Below, piece by piece: positions 6,874 to 14,400 of a DNA stretch of 15,781 bases. The stretch spans positions 1 through 15,781 of the forward strand of contig CAYHZL010000072.1 of NCBI GenBank assembly GCA_964361075.1, given 5' to 3'. Below the pieces are notes generated by a model, which was not told the origin of the DNA, made no database searches, and worked only from the letters and a program-made list of their open reading frames with translations. Both the position numbers and the translations under genes were made by a program. Each line of letters opens with the position of its first letter. Position 1 is the stretch's first letter. The stretch comes from CAYHZL01 sp964361075. Lineage in GTDB: Bacteria > Bacteroidota > Ignavibacteria > UBA10030 > UBA8401.

Positions 6874-8850
6874 ATGAAAAGAGAATATTATTCTGATTCA
6901 CTCGGTAATTTTAAGAAGGCTACTTCAAATGAAATTTTTGGTCTACTGGCAACCAATAATAATTTCGCTTTAGAACAGACTCAGCGCGATGCATGGCTCG
7001 AAGAAATTAACATTCTTCAAGAAATTCTCAACCCTTATCAGGGTTCAATCTATCTTGAGTATTCAATTCCTCGAATGGGAAAACGAATTGATGCGTTGAT
7101 TATTATTGGACCAGTAATCTTTGTTCTTGAATTTAAAATAGGAGAAAAAGAATTTTTGCCTTACGCCATAGATCAGGTTTATGATTATGCTTTAGATTTA
7201 AAAAACTTTCATGAATCGAGCCACGATCTTTTTATTGCTCCAATACTTATTGCCACAAAAGCGAAAAGTGTAAACAGCATTATTGCTGTAACATCGCAAA
7301 ATGATAAACTGATTTTTCCTATTAAGTGCAACGTAGAATTACTTAGCAAAGTAATCGCAGACGTTTTGCATTTTGCAGAAGGTGTTGATATTGATTCAAC
7401 ACAGTGGGAACTCGGAAGATATTGTCCTACTCCAACAATTATCGAAGCAGCGATGGCATTATATAATGGACACTCCGTTGCCGACATCTCACGCAGTGAT
7501 GCAAGTGCAATCAACTTAAGTGAAACATCTGAATCGATATCAGAAATCATTTACTCTTCAAAAGAAAAATCGCACAAGTCTATTTGTTTTGTAACCGGTG
7601 TTCCTGGTGCTGGAAAGACATTGGTTGGACTCAACATCGCAACCAAACACATTGATAAAACCAATGAACTTTATAGTGTTTTCCTTTCAGGTAATGGACC
7701 ACTCGTTAAAATTTTACGTGAAGCTTTAGCACGGGATAAAGTTCGACATGAAAAAGAACGCGGACGAAAAATAAAAAAAAGTGAGGCAATGAGTGAAGTG
7801 AAAATGTTTATTCAGAATGTTCACAACTTTCGTGACGATTGTCTCGTTGATTCTAAAAGACCACCCATCGAACATGTTGCGTTGTTTGATGAAGCACAAC
7901 GTGCGTGGAATTTGCAACAAACTGTAAATTTTATGCATCGAAAAAAAAATACGCCAAATTTCAAACAGTCTGAACCTGAATTTTTAATTTCCTGCCTTGA
8001 TAGGCATTCTGATTGGGCTGTAGTTGTTTGTCTTGTAGGCGGGGGACAAGAAATTAATACTGGAGAAGCTGGAATTAGCGAATGGATTGAATCTTTAAAT
8101 CGCTCTTTTCCAGATTGGCATATTTACATTTCTTCTCGACTTACCGATAGCGAATATGGTGCAGGGAGTGTATTGGAAGAATTTAAATCCCGTTCAAAGA
8201 TCGTAATCAAAGATGAATTACATCTTGCAGTTTCAATGCGTTCGTTTCGCGCCGAGCATGTGTCTTTGTTAGTAAAACAGTTGCTTGATCTTGAAATCAA
8301 GGATGCACAAAAGACGTTGGCTAAAGTTGAGAGAAAATATCCAATTGTTATTACGCGTGATCTTTCAAAAGCAAAACAATGGTTGAAAAATCAAGCACGT
8401 GGCTCGGAACGCTATGGGATTATTGTTTCTTCTCAGGCGGAGCGATTAAAACCTCATGCAATAGATGTAAAATCACCGATGGATCCGGTTCATTGGTTTC
8501 TCGATCCCAAAAATGATGTTCGTTCGTCTTATTATCTTGAGGATGTAGCAACGGAATTTGATGTGCAAGGACTTGAACTTGATTGGGCGTGCGTTACTTG
8601 GGATGCTGATTTCAGATATACTAAAAAAGGTTGGGACTATAGGTCTTTTTGTGGCACTCGCTGGAATTACATTAAGAAGGAAGAACGGCAAAACTATCAA
8701 AAGAATGCTTATCGCGTTCTTTTGACTCGCGCTCGACAAGGAATGGTAATAGTTGTACCAAATGGTGATTCAGAAGATTTAACACGCAAGCACGAGTTTT
8801 ATGATCCGACTTTTGAATATCTGAAAGAAATTGGCTTCAGTATTATTTGA
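6874..8850 (+). CDS. PD-(D/E)XK nuclease fused to DUF2075 (Schlafen group 3-like) helicase domain
   Basis: A 658-residue cytosolic protein that appears to combine DNA or RNA cleavage with an SF1-like ATPase motor. The N-terminal ~200 residues carry a PD-(D/E)XK pattern: D73, then E86-F-K88, with Q101-x3-Y105 as in RecB-type nucleases. The C-terminal part is DUF2075: Walker A GVPGAGKT at 242-249, Walker B DEAQ at 339-342, a motif III-like VGGGQE (Q392), SMRSFR (R456, R459), QGLELD at 565-570 and YRVLLTRAR at 613-621 with candidate arginine fingers. Such nuclease-helicase proteins occur in defence islands, but the exact function here is inferred. AT content is visibly higher than in neighbours, and only 3 of 22 proline codons are CCG, against 7 of 10 in meaB, suggesting horizontal acquisition. 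The HigBA pair follows after 191 bp. No Shine-Dalgarno is seen before the ATG. Confidence 0.85.
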   Translation: MKREYYSDSLGNFKKATSNEIFGLLATNNNFALEQTQRDAWLEEINILQEILNPYQGSIYLEYSIPRMGKRIDALIIIGPVIFVLEFKIGEKEFLPYAIDQVYDYALDLKNFHESSHDLFIAPILIATKAKSVNSIIAVTSQNDKLIFPIKCNVELLSKVIADVLHFAEGVDIDSTQWELGRYCPTPTIIEAAMALYNGHSVADISRSDASAINLSETSESISEIIYSSKEKSHKSICFVTGVPGAGKTLVGLNIATKHIDKTNELYSVFLSGNGPLVKILREALARDKVRHEKERGRKIKKSEAMSEVKMFIQNVHNFRDDCLVDSKRPPIEHVALFDEAQRAWNLQQTVNFMHRKKNTPNFKQSEPEFLISCLDRHSDWAVVVCLVGGGQEINTGEAGISEWIESLNRSFPDWHIYISSRLTDSEYGAGSVLEEFKSRSKIVIKDELHLAVSMRSFRAEHVSLLVKQLLDLEIKDAQKTLAKVERKYPIVITRDLSKAKQWLKNQARGSERYGIIVSSQAERLKPHAIDVKSPMDPVHWFLDPKNDVRSSYYLEDVATEFDVQGLELDWACVTWDADFRYTKKGWDYRSFCGTRWNYIKKEERQNYQKNAYRVLLTRARQGMVIVVPNGDSEDLTRKHEFYDPTFEYLKEIGFSII

Positions 8851-8899
8851 ACAAAATTAAAATAATTAATGACAATGGCTTAAATTTTTATTTAACATC

Positions 8900-8934
8900 C
8901 TTTGCATCTTAGCGTCTCTGCGGTAAAAGTTTTT
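8900..8934. repeat. Decayed dispersed-repeat phrase, copy upstream of the toxin-antitoxin pair
   Basis: CTTTGCATCTTAGCGTCTCT followed by GCGGTAAAAGTTTTT resembles CTTTGTGTATCTGTCGTAAATG at 9679-9700 on the other side of the pair. It belongs to a CTTTGCGTC...GCGGT-like repeat style common in AT-rich intergenic DNA. The match is degenerate. Confidence 0.4.
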
Positions 8935-8962
8935 GAATATCTATGCCTTATTTGAACACCAA

Positions 8963-8991
8963 TCTCTCCTAGCACTTCATACCTCGCTTTT
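8963..8991. repeat. Direct repeat flanking higBA, left copy
   Basis: 29 bases starting TCTCTCCTAGCACTTCATAC match 9705-9733 at 27 of 29 positions in the same orientation. The two copies enclose exactly the toxin promoter, toxin and antitoxin, 742 bp apart. Confidence 0.75.
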
Positions 8992-9007
8992 TAATGCCAA
9001 CTTATTC

Positions 9008-9036
9008 TTGACAGAGATACGCCAATGGCGTATATT
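9008..9036 (+). promoter_or_regulatory. higBA promoter, near-consensus sigma70
   Basis: TTGACA (9008-9013) and TATATT (9031-9036) are separated by the ideal 17 bp. Only five bases lie between the -10 box and the toxin ATG at 9042, so the predicted transcription start falls at or within a base or two of the start codon and the mRNA would be leaderless. It is the best promoter match in the window. Confidence 0.8.
9017..9033. promoter_or_regulatory. Palindromic operator for HigA autoregulation
   Basis: ATACGCC-AAT-GGCGTAT is a perfect 7+7 inverted repeat filling the spacer and overlapping the first half of the -10 box. Its position is ideal for repression by the HTH antitoxin encoded downstream, alone or as a HigBA complex, as established for type II toxin-antitoxin operons. 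Binding by this HigA is inferred. Confidence 0.75.
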
Positions 9037-9041
9037 GCATT

Positions 9042-9359
9042 ATGGTCATCATAGAAACGCCTGTTTTTACGAAGCAGATTCTTGAAGTTCTTACAGATGA
9101 TGAATACAAAGAACTTCAGCAAGAGATCGCAGATAACCCAAAGAAGGGTGATCTTATTCCCGGCAGCGGAGGTTTACGGAAATTACGCTGGTCGGCAAGC
9201 GGAAGAGGAAAACGAGGCGGTGCGCGGGTGATCTATTATTGGTTTGTTTCAGATTCAACAATTCTTATGCTTTTTGTCTTTAAGAAGAATGAACGTTCGG
9301 ATATAACAAAAGAACAAATGAAATTATTACGATCGATAGTTGAAAAGGAATTACAATGA
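9042..9359 (+). CDS. higB: Type II toxin of RelE/HigB2 family, putative mRNA interferase
   Basis: A 105-residue RelE-superfamily toxin of the HigB2/NadS-partnered branch, expected to cut mRNA on the ribosome when free of its antitoxin. The diagnostic block GSGGLRKLRWSASGRGKRGGARVIYY (shown only as GGLRKLRW, GRGKRGGAR and IYY elsewhere) spans residues 41-66 and supplies the basic catalytic or RNA-binding residues R46, R49, R58 and R62 with Y65/Y66; the later FKKNERSDI matches the family's C-terminal basic patch. The start at 9042 aligns with the family N-terminus, although it lies right against the -10 box and has no Shine-Dalgarno. Toxin-first order with a 4-bp overlap (ATGA) into the antitoxin gene is typical of higBA. 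Length is normal and no defect is visible. Confidence 0.9.
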   Translation: MVIIETPVFTKQILEVLTDDEYKELQQEIADNPKKGDLIPGSGGLRKLRWSASGRGKRGGARVIYYWFVSDSTILMLFVFKKNERSDITKEQMKLLRSIVEKELQ

Positions 9360-9646
9360 AAAAAGAAAAATTCAATGAATTATTAGAGAGCATTCAGCAG
9401 GGTGGAAAGATCGTTCGGGGAAAAACAAAGCCGAGCCGTGTCTATCAACTTGATGATCCTGATGTACCGGAAATTCGAAAGCATATTGGATTGTCGCAGG
9501 AAAAATTTGCTCAACTTCTTGGAGTTAGTGTTGCAACACTACGAAACTGGGAACAAGGGCGAAGAAAACCCGATGGCGCTGCACGTGTTCTCTTATGTGT
9601 AGCTGCAAAACATCCACAGATCGTGTTAGAGACTGTTCACGCTTGA
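9356..9646 (+). CDS. higA: Type II antitoxin, HigA2/NadS-type HTH protein
   Basis: A 96-residue antitoxin that should neutralise the upstream toxin and repress the operon. The N-terminal ~40 residues are charged and probably flexible (the toxin-binding part in this branch); a Xre/Cro helix-turn-helix spans about residues 45-70, with LSQEKFAQLLGVSVATLRNW followed by EQGRRKP. Unlike the toxin it has a clear Shine-Dalgarno, AAGGA at 9345-9349, six bases before the ATG, inside the toxin gene. This could give the antitoxin more efficient translation from the shared transcript. Its probable operator is the palindrome at 9017-9033. The pair lies between direct repeats, suggesting it moved or was inserted as a unit. 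Confidence 0.9.
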   Translation: MKKEKFNELLESIQQGGKIVRGKTKPSRVYQLDDPDVPEIRKHIGLSQEKFAQLLGVSVATLRNWEQGRRKPDGAARVLLCVAAKHPQIVLETVHA

Positions 9647-9704
9647 AGTGTTTCACATAAAAAGACTGCATTGTTTTTCTTTGTGTATCTGTCGTAAATG
9701 CTTT

Positions 9705-9733
9705 TCTCTCCTTGCACTTCACACCTCGCTTTT
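9705..9733. repeat. Direct repeat flanking higBA, right copy
   Basis: 29 bases starting TCTCTCCTTGCACTTCACAC match 8963-8991 at 27 of 29 positions, same orientation. Upstream, 9679-9700 also resembles 8900-8928, so the duplicated unit may be longer with a small indel. Confidence 0.75.
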
Positions 9734-9773
9734 CTAAATTAGTTCTACAAAAAATCTGAGCGCACATCACTTA

Positions 9774-9793
9774 TCACGAAGTGATGGCTTCGC
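9774..9793 (-). repeat. 20-bp repeat, inverted relative to 6560-6579
   Basis: TCACGAAGTGATGGCTTCGC is the exact reverse complement of 6560-6579. Similarity stops at the 20 bases. The segment also forms a local stem with the preceding ATCACTT (9767-9773) and lies just before the acyl-CoA dehydrogenase gene. Confidence 0.75.
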
Positions 9794-9849
9794 TCACAAA
9801 GTGAGGCGCGCTGTTTAAAAACCATCACCAAACATGTGAGGAACAAAGT

Positions 9850-11001
9850 ATGTCTGAAGTACAATTCAATATTGCACCAAGCGAACAAATGCAGATGATA
9901 CAAAAAATGGCACGCGACTTTGCCGAAAAAGAAATTCGTCCGCACATTATGAAGTACGACGAGCCGCAGGAATTTCCGTTTCCCATCACACACAAAATGG
10001 CGGCGCTCGGTTTTCTCGGCGTTACTTTTCCTGAAGAATTTAACGGCGCAGGTCTTTCAACGCTCGATTTTACCGTTATCGTCGAAGAAATTTCCCGCGT
10101 TGATCCTTCACTTGGTTTAACAGTCAGTGCGCACAACGGATTGTGCACCAATCATATTTTTATGTTCGGCAGCGACCAGCAAAAGAAAAAATACCTTCCG
10201 GATTTATGCAGTGGAAAAAAACTTGGCGCGTGGGGATTAACGGAATCGGGTTCCGGCAGCGATGCAGGCGGAATGCAAACCACTGCGGTGAAGGATGGCA
10301 GCGGATGGATTGTGAAAGGCAGTAAAAATTTTATTACGCACGGCTCCGTCGGCGAGACTTTTGTTATTCTGGCGGTTACCGATAAAACAAAGAAGCATGC
10401 CATCTCGGCATTCATTTTGGAAAAAGGGATGCCCGGTTTTTCTGTCGGCAAAAAAGAAAATAAATTAGGAATGCGTGCAAGTGATACGGCAACATTGAAC
10501 TTCGATAACGTGCGCGTGCCGTCGGAAAATCTCATCGGCAATGAAGGTGAAGGATTTAAACAAGCATTGCAAATTTTAGACGGCGGACGCATCGGCATTG
10601 CGGCGCTCTCTGTTGGTCTGGCGCAGGGTGCGTTGGATGCAAGTGTGAAGTATGCAAAAGAGCGCGTGCAATTCGGAAAGCCGCTGTCGGAGTTTCAGGG
10701 AATCCAATTTAAGCTTGCCGATATGGCAATGGAAATTGAAGCCGCGCGCTTGCTGACACGCAAAGCGGCATGTATGAAAATGAACGGCGAAGATTTTACG
10801 CTTGCTGCGGCGGAGGCAAAATATTTTGCCAGTGAAGTTGCCACTCGATGCGCGAACGAAGCGGTGCAGATTCACGGCGGGTACGGATTTACAAAAGACT
10901 ATCCTGTTGAAAAATTCTACCGCGATGTAAAACTGCTCACCATCGGCGAAGGAACAAGCGAAGTGCAGAAGATGGTGATTGCAAGGAAGATACTGAAGTA
11001 A
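9850..11001 (+). CDS. Acyl-CoA dehydrogenase (short/branched-chain type)
   Basis: A 383-residue cytosolic flavoenzyme that introduces the alpha-beta double bond into acyl-CoA and passes electrons to ETF. Domain order is normal: N-terminal helices, the FAD-binding beta domain with LGAWGLTESGSGSDAGGM and GSKNFITHGSV, and C-terminal helices with RVQFGKPLSEFQGIQ and QIHGGYGFTKDYPVEKFYRD. The catalytic base is E367 in IGEGTSEVQ, the position used by butyryl- and medium-chain enzymes and not the isovaleryl-CoA position. A strong Shine-Dalgarno GAGGAA (9838-9843) precedes the ATG by six bases. Nearby MeaB and an MCC-like carboxylase suggest branched-chain amino-acid or short-chain acyl catabolism. 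The gene is complete, but its last ~50 bases are repeated after the scaffold gap. Chain-length preference is not resolvable here. Confidence 0.95.
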   Translation: MSEVQFNIAPSEQMQMIQKMARDFAEKEIRPHIMKYDEPQEFPFPITHKMAALGFLGVTFPEEFNGAGLSTLDFTVIVEEISRVDPSLGLTVSAHNGLCTNHIFMFGSDQQKKKYLPDLCSGKKLGAWGLTESGSGSDAGGMQTTAVKDGSGWIVKGSKNFITHGSVGETFVILAVTDKTKKHAISAFILEKGMPGFSVGKKENKLGMRASDTATLNFDNVRVPSENLIGNEGEGFKQALQILDGGRIGIAALSVGLAQGALDASVKYAKERVQFGKPLSEFQGIQFKLADMAMEIEAARLLTRKAACMKMNGEDFTLAAAEAKYFASEVATRCANEAVQIHGGYGFTKDYPVEKFYRDVKLLTIGEGTSEVQKMVIARKILK

Positions 11002-11006
11002 GTTAT

Positions 11007-11106
11007 NNNNNNNNNNNNNNNNNNNNNNNNNNNNNNNNNNNNNNNNNNNNNNNNNNNNNNNNNNNNNNNNNNNNNNNNNNNNNNNNNNNNNNNNNNNNNN
11101 NNNNNN
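11007..11106. other. Assembly gap, 100 N
   Basis: Exactly 100 N, a conventional unknown-size gap. The 55 bases before it (10952-11006) are identical to the 55 bases after it (11107-11161), so the flanking contigs overlap and no sequence need be missing. Confidence 0.98.
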
Positions 11107-11161
11107 GAACAAGCGAAGTGCAGAAGATGGTGATTGCAAGGAAGATACTGAAGTAAGTTAT
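11107..11161 (+). other. Duplicate of the acyl-CoA dehydrogenase 3' end (contig overlap)
   Basis: 55 bases identical to 10952-11006, covering the last codons and stop of the dehydrogenase plus GTTAT. It is best read as an unmerged assembly overlap and not as a second gene fragment. Confidence 0.85.
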
Positions 11162-11169
11162 CATTGATA

Positions 11170-11275
11170 GTCATCGCGAGGAATGAGTTTTGCTTTAGCG
11201 AGACGAATGACACGGCAATCTTTCTTTCGACAAGAAAAATCAAGATTGCTTCGACAAAAAACGTCTCGCAATGAC
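11170..11275. repeat. GTCATTGCGAG inverted-repeat element, copy 2
   Basis: Ends GTCATCGCGAG and CTCGCAATGAC are inverted complements at 10 of 11 positions. Internal CAATCTTTCTT and AAGATTGCTTCG match the arms of copy 3. Non-coding. Confidence 0.8.
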
Positions 11276-11305
11276 CTTGTTCCAAGGTAGTAAATAAAAA
11301 CAAAA

Positions 11306-11403
11306 GTCATTGCGAGGATTCGCCGCAGGCGAAGACGAAGCAATCTTTCTTCTGATAAAAAACAAGATTGCTTCGCTCATGAAAAACAATCGCTCGCAAT
11401 GAC
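11306..11403. repeat. GTCATTGCGAG inverted-repeat element, copy 3
   Basis: Perfect 11-bp terminal inverted repeats GTCATTGCGAG/CTCGCAATGAC and a perfect inner stem AAGCAATCTT/AAGATTGCTT (11338-11347 with 11364-11373). The left arm carries ATTCGCCGCAGGCGAAG, a near copy of the palindrome at 5441. This is the least decayed copy. Copies 2 and 3 lie in tandem 30 bp apart. Confidence 0.85.
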
Positions 11404-11437
11404 AATTACGGAGTGAAGGTATTCATTTACAATGACG

Positions 11438-11491
11438 ACCTAATAGCTAACAGCCAATACCTAACAACCCAACACCTAAAACCTAACACCT
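11438..11491 (+). repeat. CCTAACA-type low-complexity tract
   Basis: 54 bases of imperfect repeats of CCTAACA/ACACCTAA (CCTAATAGCTAACAG, CCTAACAACCCAACACC, CCTAAAACCTAACACC), ending six bases before the ATG at 11498. No Shine-Dalgarno is embedded. It occupies the same position as the TTCATAA tract before 4314. Confidence 0.6.
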
Positions 11492-11497
11492 GCTGTA

Positions 11498-14400
11498 ATG
11501 ACCAAACAAACACTTCACTCTCTCATTGCAATACTTTTCATCATCTCTGGTGCAACGGGACTTGTCTATCAGATAGTCTGGTTTAAATATCTCTCGCTGT
11601 TTCTTGGGAACACAACACAGGCGCAGACAATTGTGCTGGCAACATTTATGGGTGGACTTGCCATTGGTTCTGCGCTGTGGGGAAGAAGTGCGGATAAAAT
11701 CCGTCATCCGATGTTTCTGTACGGCGTATTAGAACTCGGCATCGGCGCGTATTGTTTTTTGTTCCCCTCATTTCTGAATGTCGTAAAAAATATTTTCTAC
11801 CATGTCGCACTTGCCTCGTCTCTTGAAATCGGCGGTACGATGCTGCTGTCGTTAAAATTATTTGTTGCCATCGTAACAATTCTGCTGCCGACAATTATGA
11901 TGGGAGGAACACTTCCCGTCTTGGTGAAAACAATTTCCGAGCGCGTGGATGAATCGGGGAGAAATGTTGCGGTCTTATATTTTCTGAACAGTTTCGGCGC
12001 GGTCATCGGCTCGCTGATGTGCGGATTCTTTTTTATTCGCGTGATGGGATTGGAAGGAACAATCTACGGCGCGGCAATCACCAACCTGCTCATCGGCGTT
12101 GCTGCACTTTTGCTTTCCCGCGTTGTGCACCACGAGCCGCATGCGCCTTCCACACCGCTGATGACAGAAATATTTCCCGTCCGCAAACAAGCGCTTGCGT
12201 TGCTCGTTGCATTTTGTTCCGGCTGTGCGGCAATGATGTATGAAATCGGCTGGCTGCGATTATTGATTCCGGTCTTCGGTTCATCAACATTTTCTTTTTC
12301 GCTGATACTCATCGCATTTATTTCGGGAATTACAATCGGCAGTTGGTTTGTGGCGAAAAGTATCGATCGTATAAAAAATCTTTTTGGATTTCTTGCCGTG
12401 TGTCAGTTAGGCGTCGTGCTCTCTCTGCTCGTCTCACTGCCGTTGTACGGAAGAATTCCGTACCTCTTTTGGAATCTTTCCACACTTTTCTCGCGCACCG
12501 ATTCTGCGTATGCACTTTTTCTTTTTGTCGAATTTTTCTTTTGCTTTCTGATTATGCTTGCGCCGACAATTTTTCTCGGCATGACACTGCCTGTTGCAAG
12601 CCGCATCGCTTCGACCAGAATCGAAAAACTCGGCGCGACAATCGGCAATGTTTTTTCGATCAACACAATCGGCGCGGTGCTTGGTTTGCTGCTTGCCGGA
12701 TTGGTGTTGATTCCTGCAATCGGTATTCGGCACACAATGGAAATCGGTATTGTGTTGAATGCTGTTGCAATGCTTGCTGTTGTTGTTGCTGATAGAATTT
12801 CTAAAAAAATAATGCGGCTGATGTTTTCGCTAAGTGCCGTTGTCGCGCTCGTGTTGTATTTTCTTTTTGCGACCGATTGGAATCAACTGCTCACGATGTC
12901 CGGCGTGTTTCGCCACATCAGCGAACGCACGGCTTCTCCGAAAAATTTTGCAACGTTTGTTGCGCACGTGAACGATAAAAAAGATTTGTATTACAAAGAA
13001 GGAAGCACCGCAACAGTTGCCGTTGTGGAAGCGACAGCGTTCGGTGTGAAACAAAATATTCTGCTTATCAACGGCAAAGCTGATGCATCATCCGAAGGAG
13101 ATTTGCCGACGCAAATTTTACTTGCGCAGCTTCCGATGATGCTGCATCCGAACGTGGATACGGCATTGGTGATCGGATTGGGGAGCGGCATTACCGTCGG
13201 CAGTTTGCTGACGCACCCGATTCATCGTGTGGATTGTGTTGAGATTTCGCCTGAAGTTGTTGAAGCATCGAAATATTTTTCGCGCGCGAATAATAATTGT
13301 TTGGAAGATAAACGAGTGCATCTCTTCAACGAAGATGCAATTGCGCTGCTGCATCTCACGCGTACGAAGTACGATGTTATTGTGAGCGAGCCGTCCAATC
13401 CGTGGATCGCCGGCATTGGAAATTTGTACACCGAAGAATTTTTCCGTGACTGTAAAACAAAGCTGCGCAAAAATGGAATGATGGTGCAGTGGTTTCATCT
13501 GTACGAAATAGACGACGATATTTTGAAACTTGTTCTGCGCACATTTCGTTCTGTGTTTCCTTCCGTAACCGTGTGGCAATCACTCCGCCACGATATAATA
13601 ATGATTGGCTCCGCACAAGCATTGAACATCGAACAAGCCGCGCTGCAAGAAAAATTTGCCATGCCGTTAGTGAAAAAAGATTTGCAGCGTATCAATATAG
13701 TTGATGTGCCGTCGCTTCTTTCGCTGCAAGTTTTATCGCCGCAATCGGTGGATGATTATTCGGCTTATGGCGTTTTCAATACTGAAAACAAACCGTATCT
13801 TGAGTATTGGGCGCCGCGTGCTTTTTTTATGAATCGCGGCGTGCCGGAATATCTGCAGCTTGATGAACGAATGAAATTTAACGGCGATAGTTTATTGTTC
13901 AGAAAATATATTCGTGCACATCCGTTGAATATACCGGAGCGTTTGAATGTTGCGTTTCTTCATTCCATTTCTGACCGCGGCAATCTTCAACTTGCATATT
14001 CGTTCCTGAATGAACATCAACAGAATCATCCGAATGAAATTCCTATCCTCTCAAAACTTGCTGATGTGAGCGAGCAACTCGGTCAGACAGAAACATCCAA
14101 AGAATATCTTCACCGGCTTTCTTTGGAAGCGCCGAATGATGTTCGCACGCTTGAACGGTACGCGTGGCTGCTTTATTCAACTGAGCGCATCAAAGCGTCG
14201 CCAGAGGAGCGATTTAATATTGATGAGCCGGTTCGTTTGTTGCAGCGCTGTATTACTCTCGCAGGCGATACGTTGGATCGTGTTCGCATTCGTCTTGGTG
14301 ATGTTTATTTTGGAAGTCAGCAATTTCACGAAGCGGCGCAACAATATTTGCGCGCCTTGGAATTACGTTCGGCGTACAGAGGAGATGCATCAATTCCGTA

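Larger units (their letters stand above)
11002..11497. other. Intergenic region with scaffold gap and two repeat elements
   Basis: This stretch holds the 100-N gap (11007-11106), a duplicated 55-bp contig end (11107-11161), two GTCATTGCGAG inverted-repeat elements (11170-11275 and 11306-11403) and a CCTAACA-rich tract (11438-11491). The real spacer is probably about 340 bp once the artefact is collapsed. No gene is supported. Confidence 0.75.

Noticed and set aside
8963..9733. Integron-type gene cassette around higBA
   Set aside because: The flanking repeats lack recognisable attC core sites, and no integrase is in the window.
11107..11161. Duplicated acyl-CoA dehydrogenase pseudogene fragment
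   Set aside because: Exact 55-bp identity at both gap edges is better explained by an unmerged contig overlap.
10576..11303. Minus-strand frames reading through the N block
   Set aside because: They depend on 100 unknown bases and on a duplicated contig end; not real.
11170..11403. Possible CRISPR array from repeated units
   Set aside because: Units are inverted-repeat elements of ~100 bp with variable spacing; no short identical direct repeats with unique spacers.
12343..12792. 149-codon plus-strand frame inside the membrane-fusion gene
   Set aside because: Arg/Cys-rich out-of-frame reading of hydrophobic codons; the other frame has coherent membrane segments.
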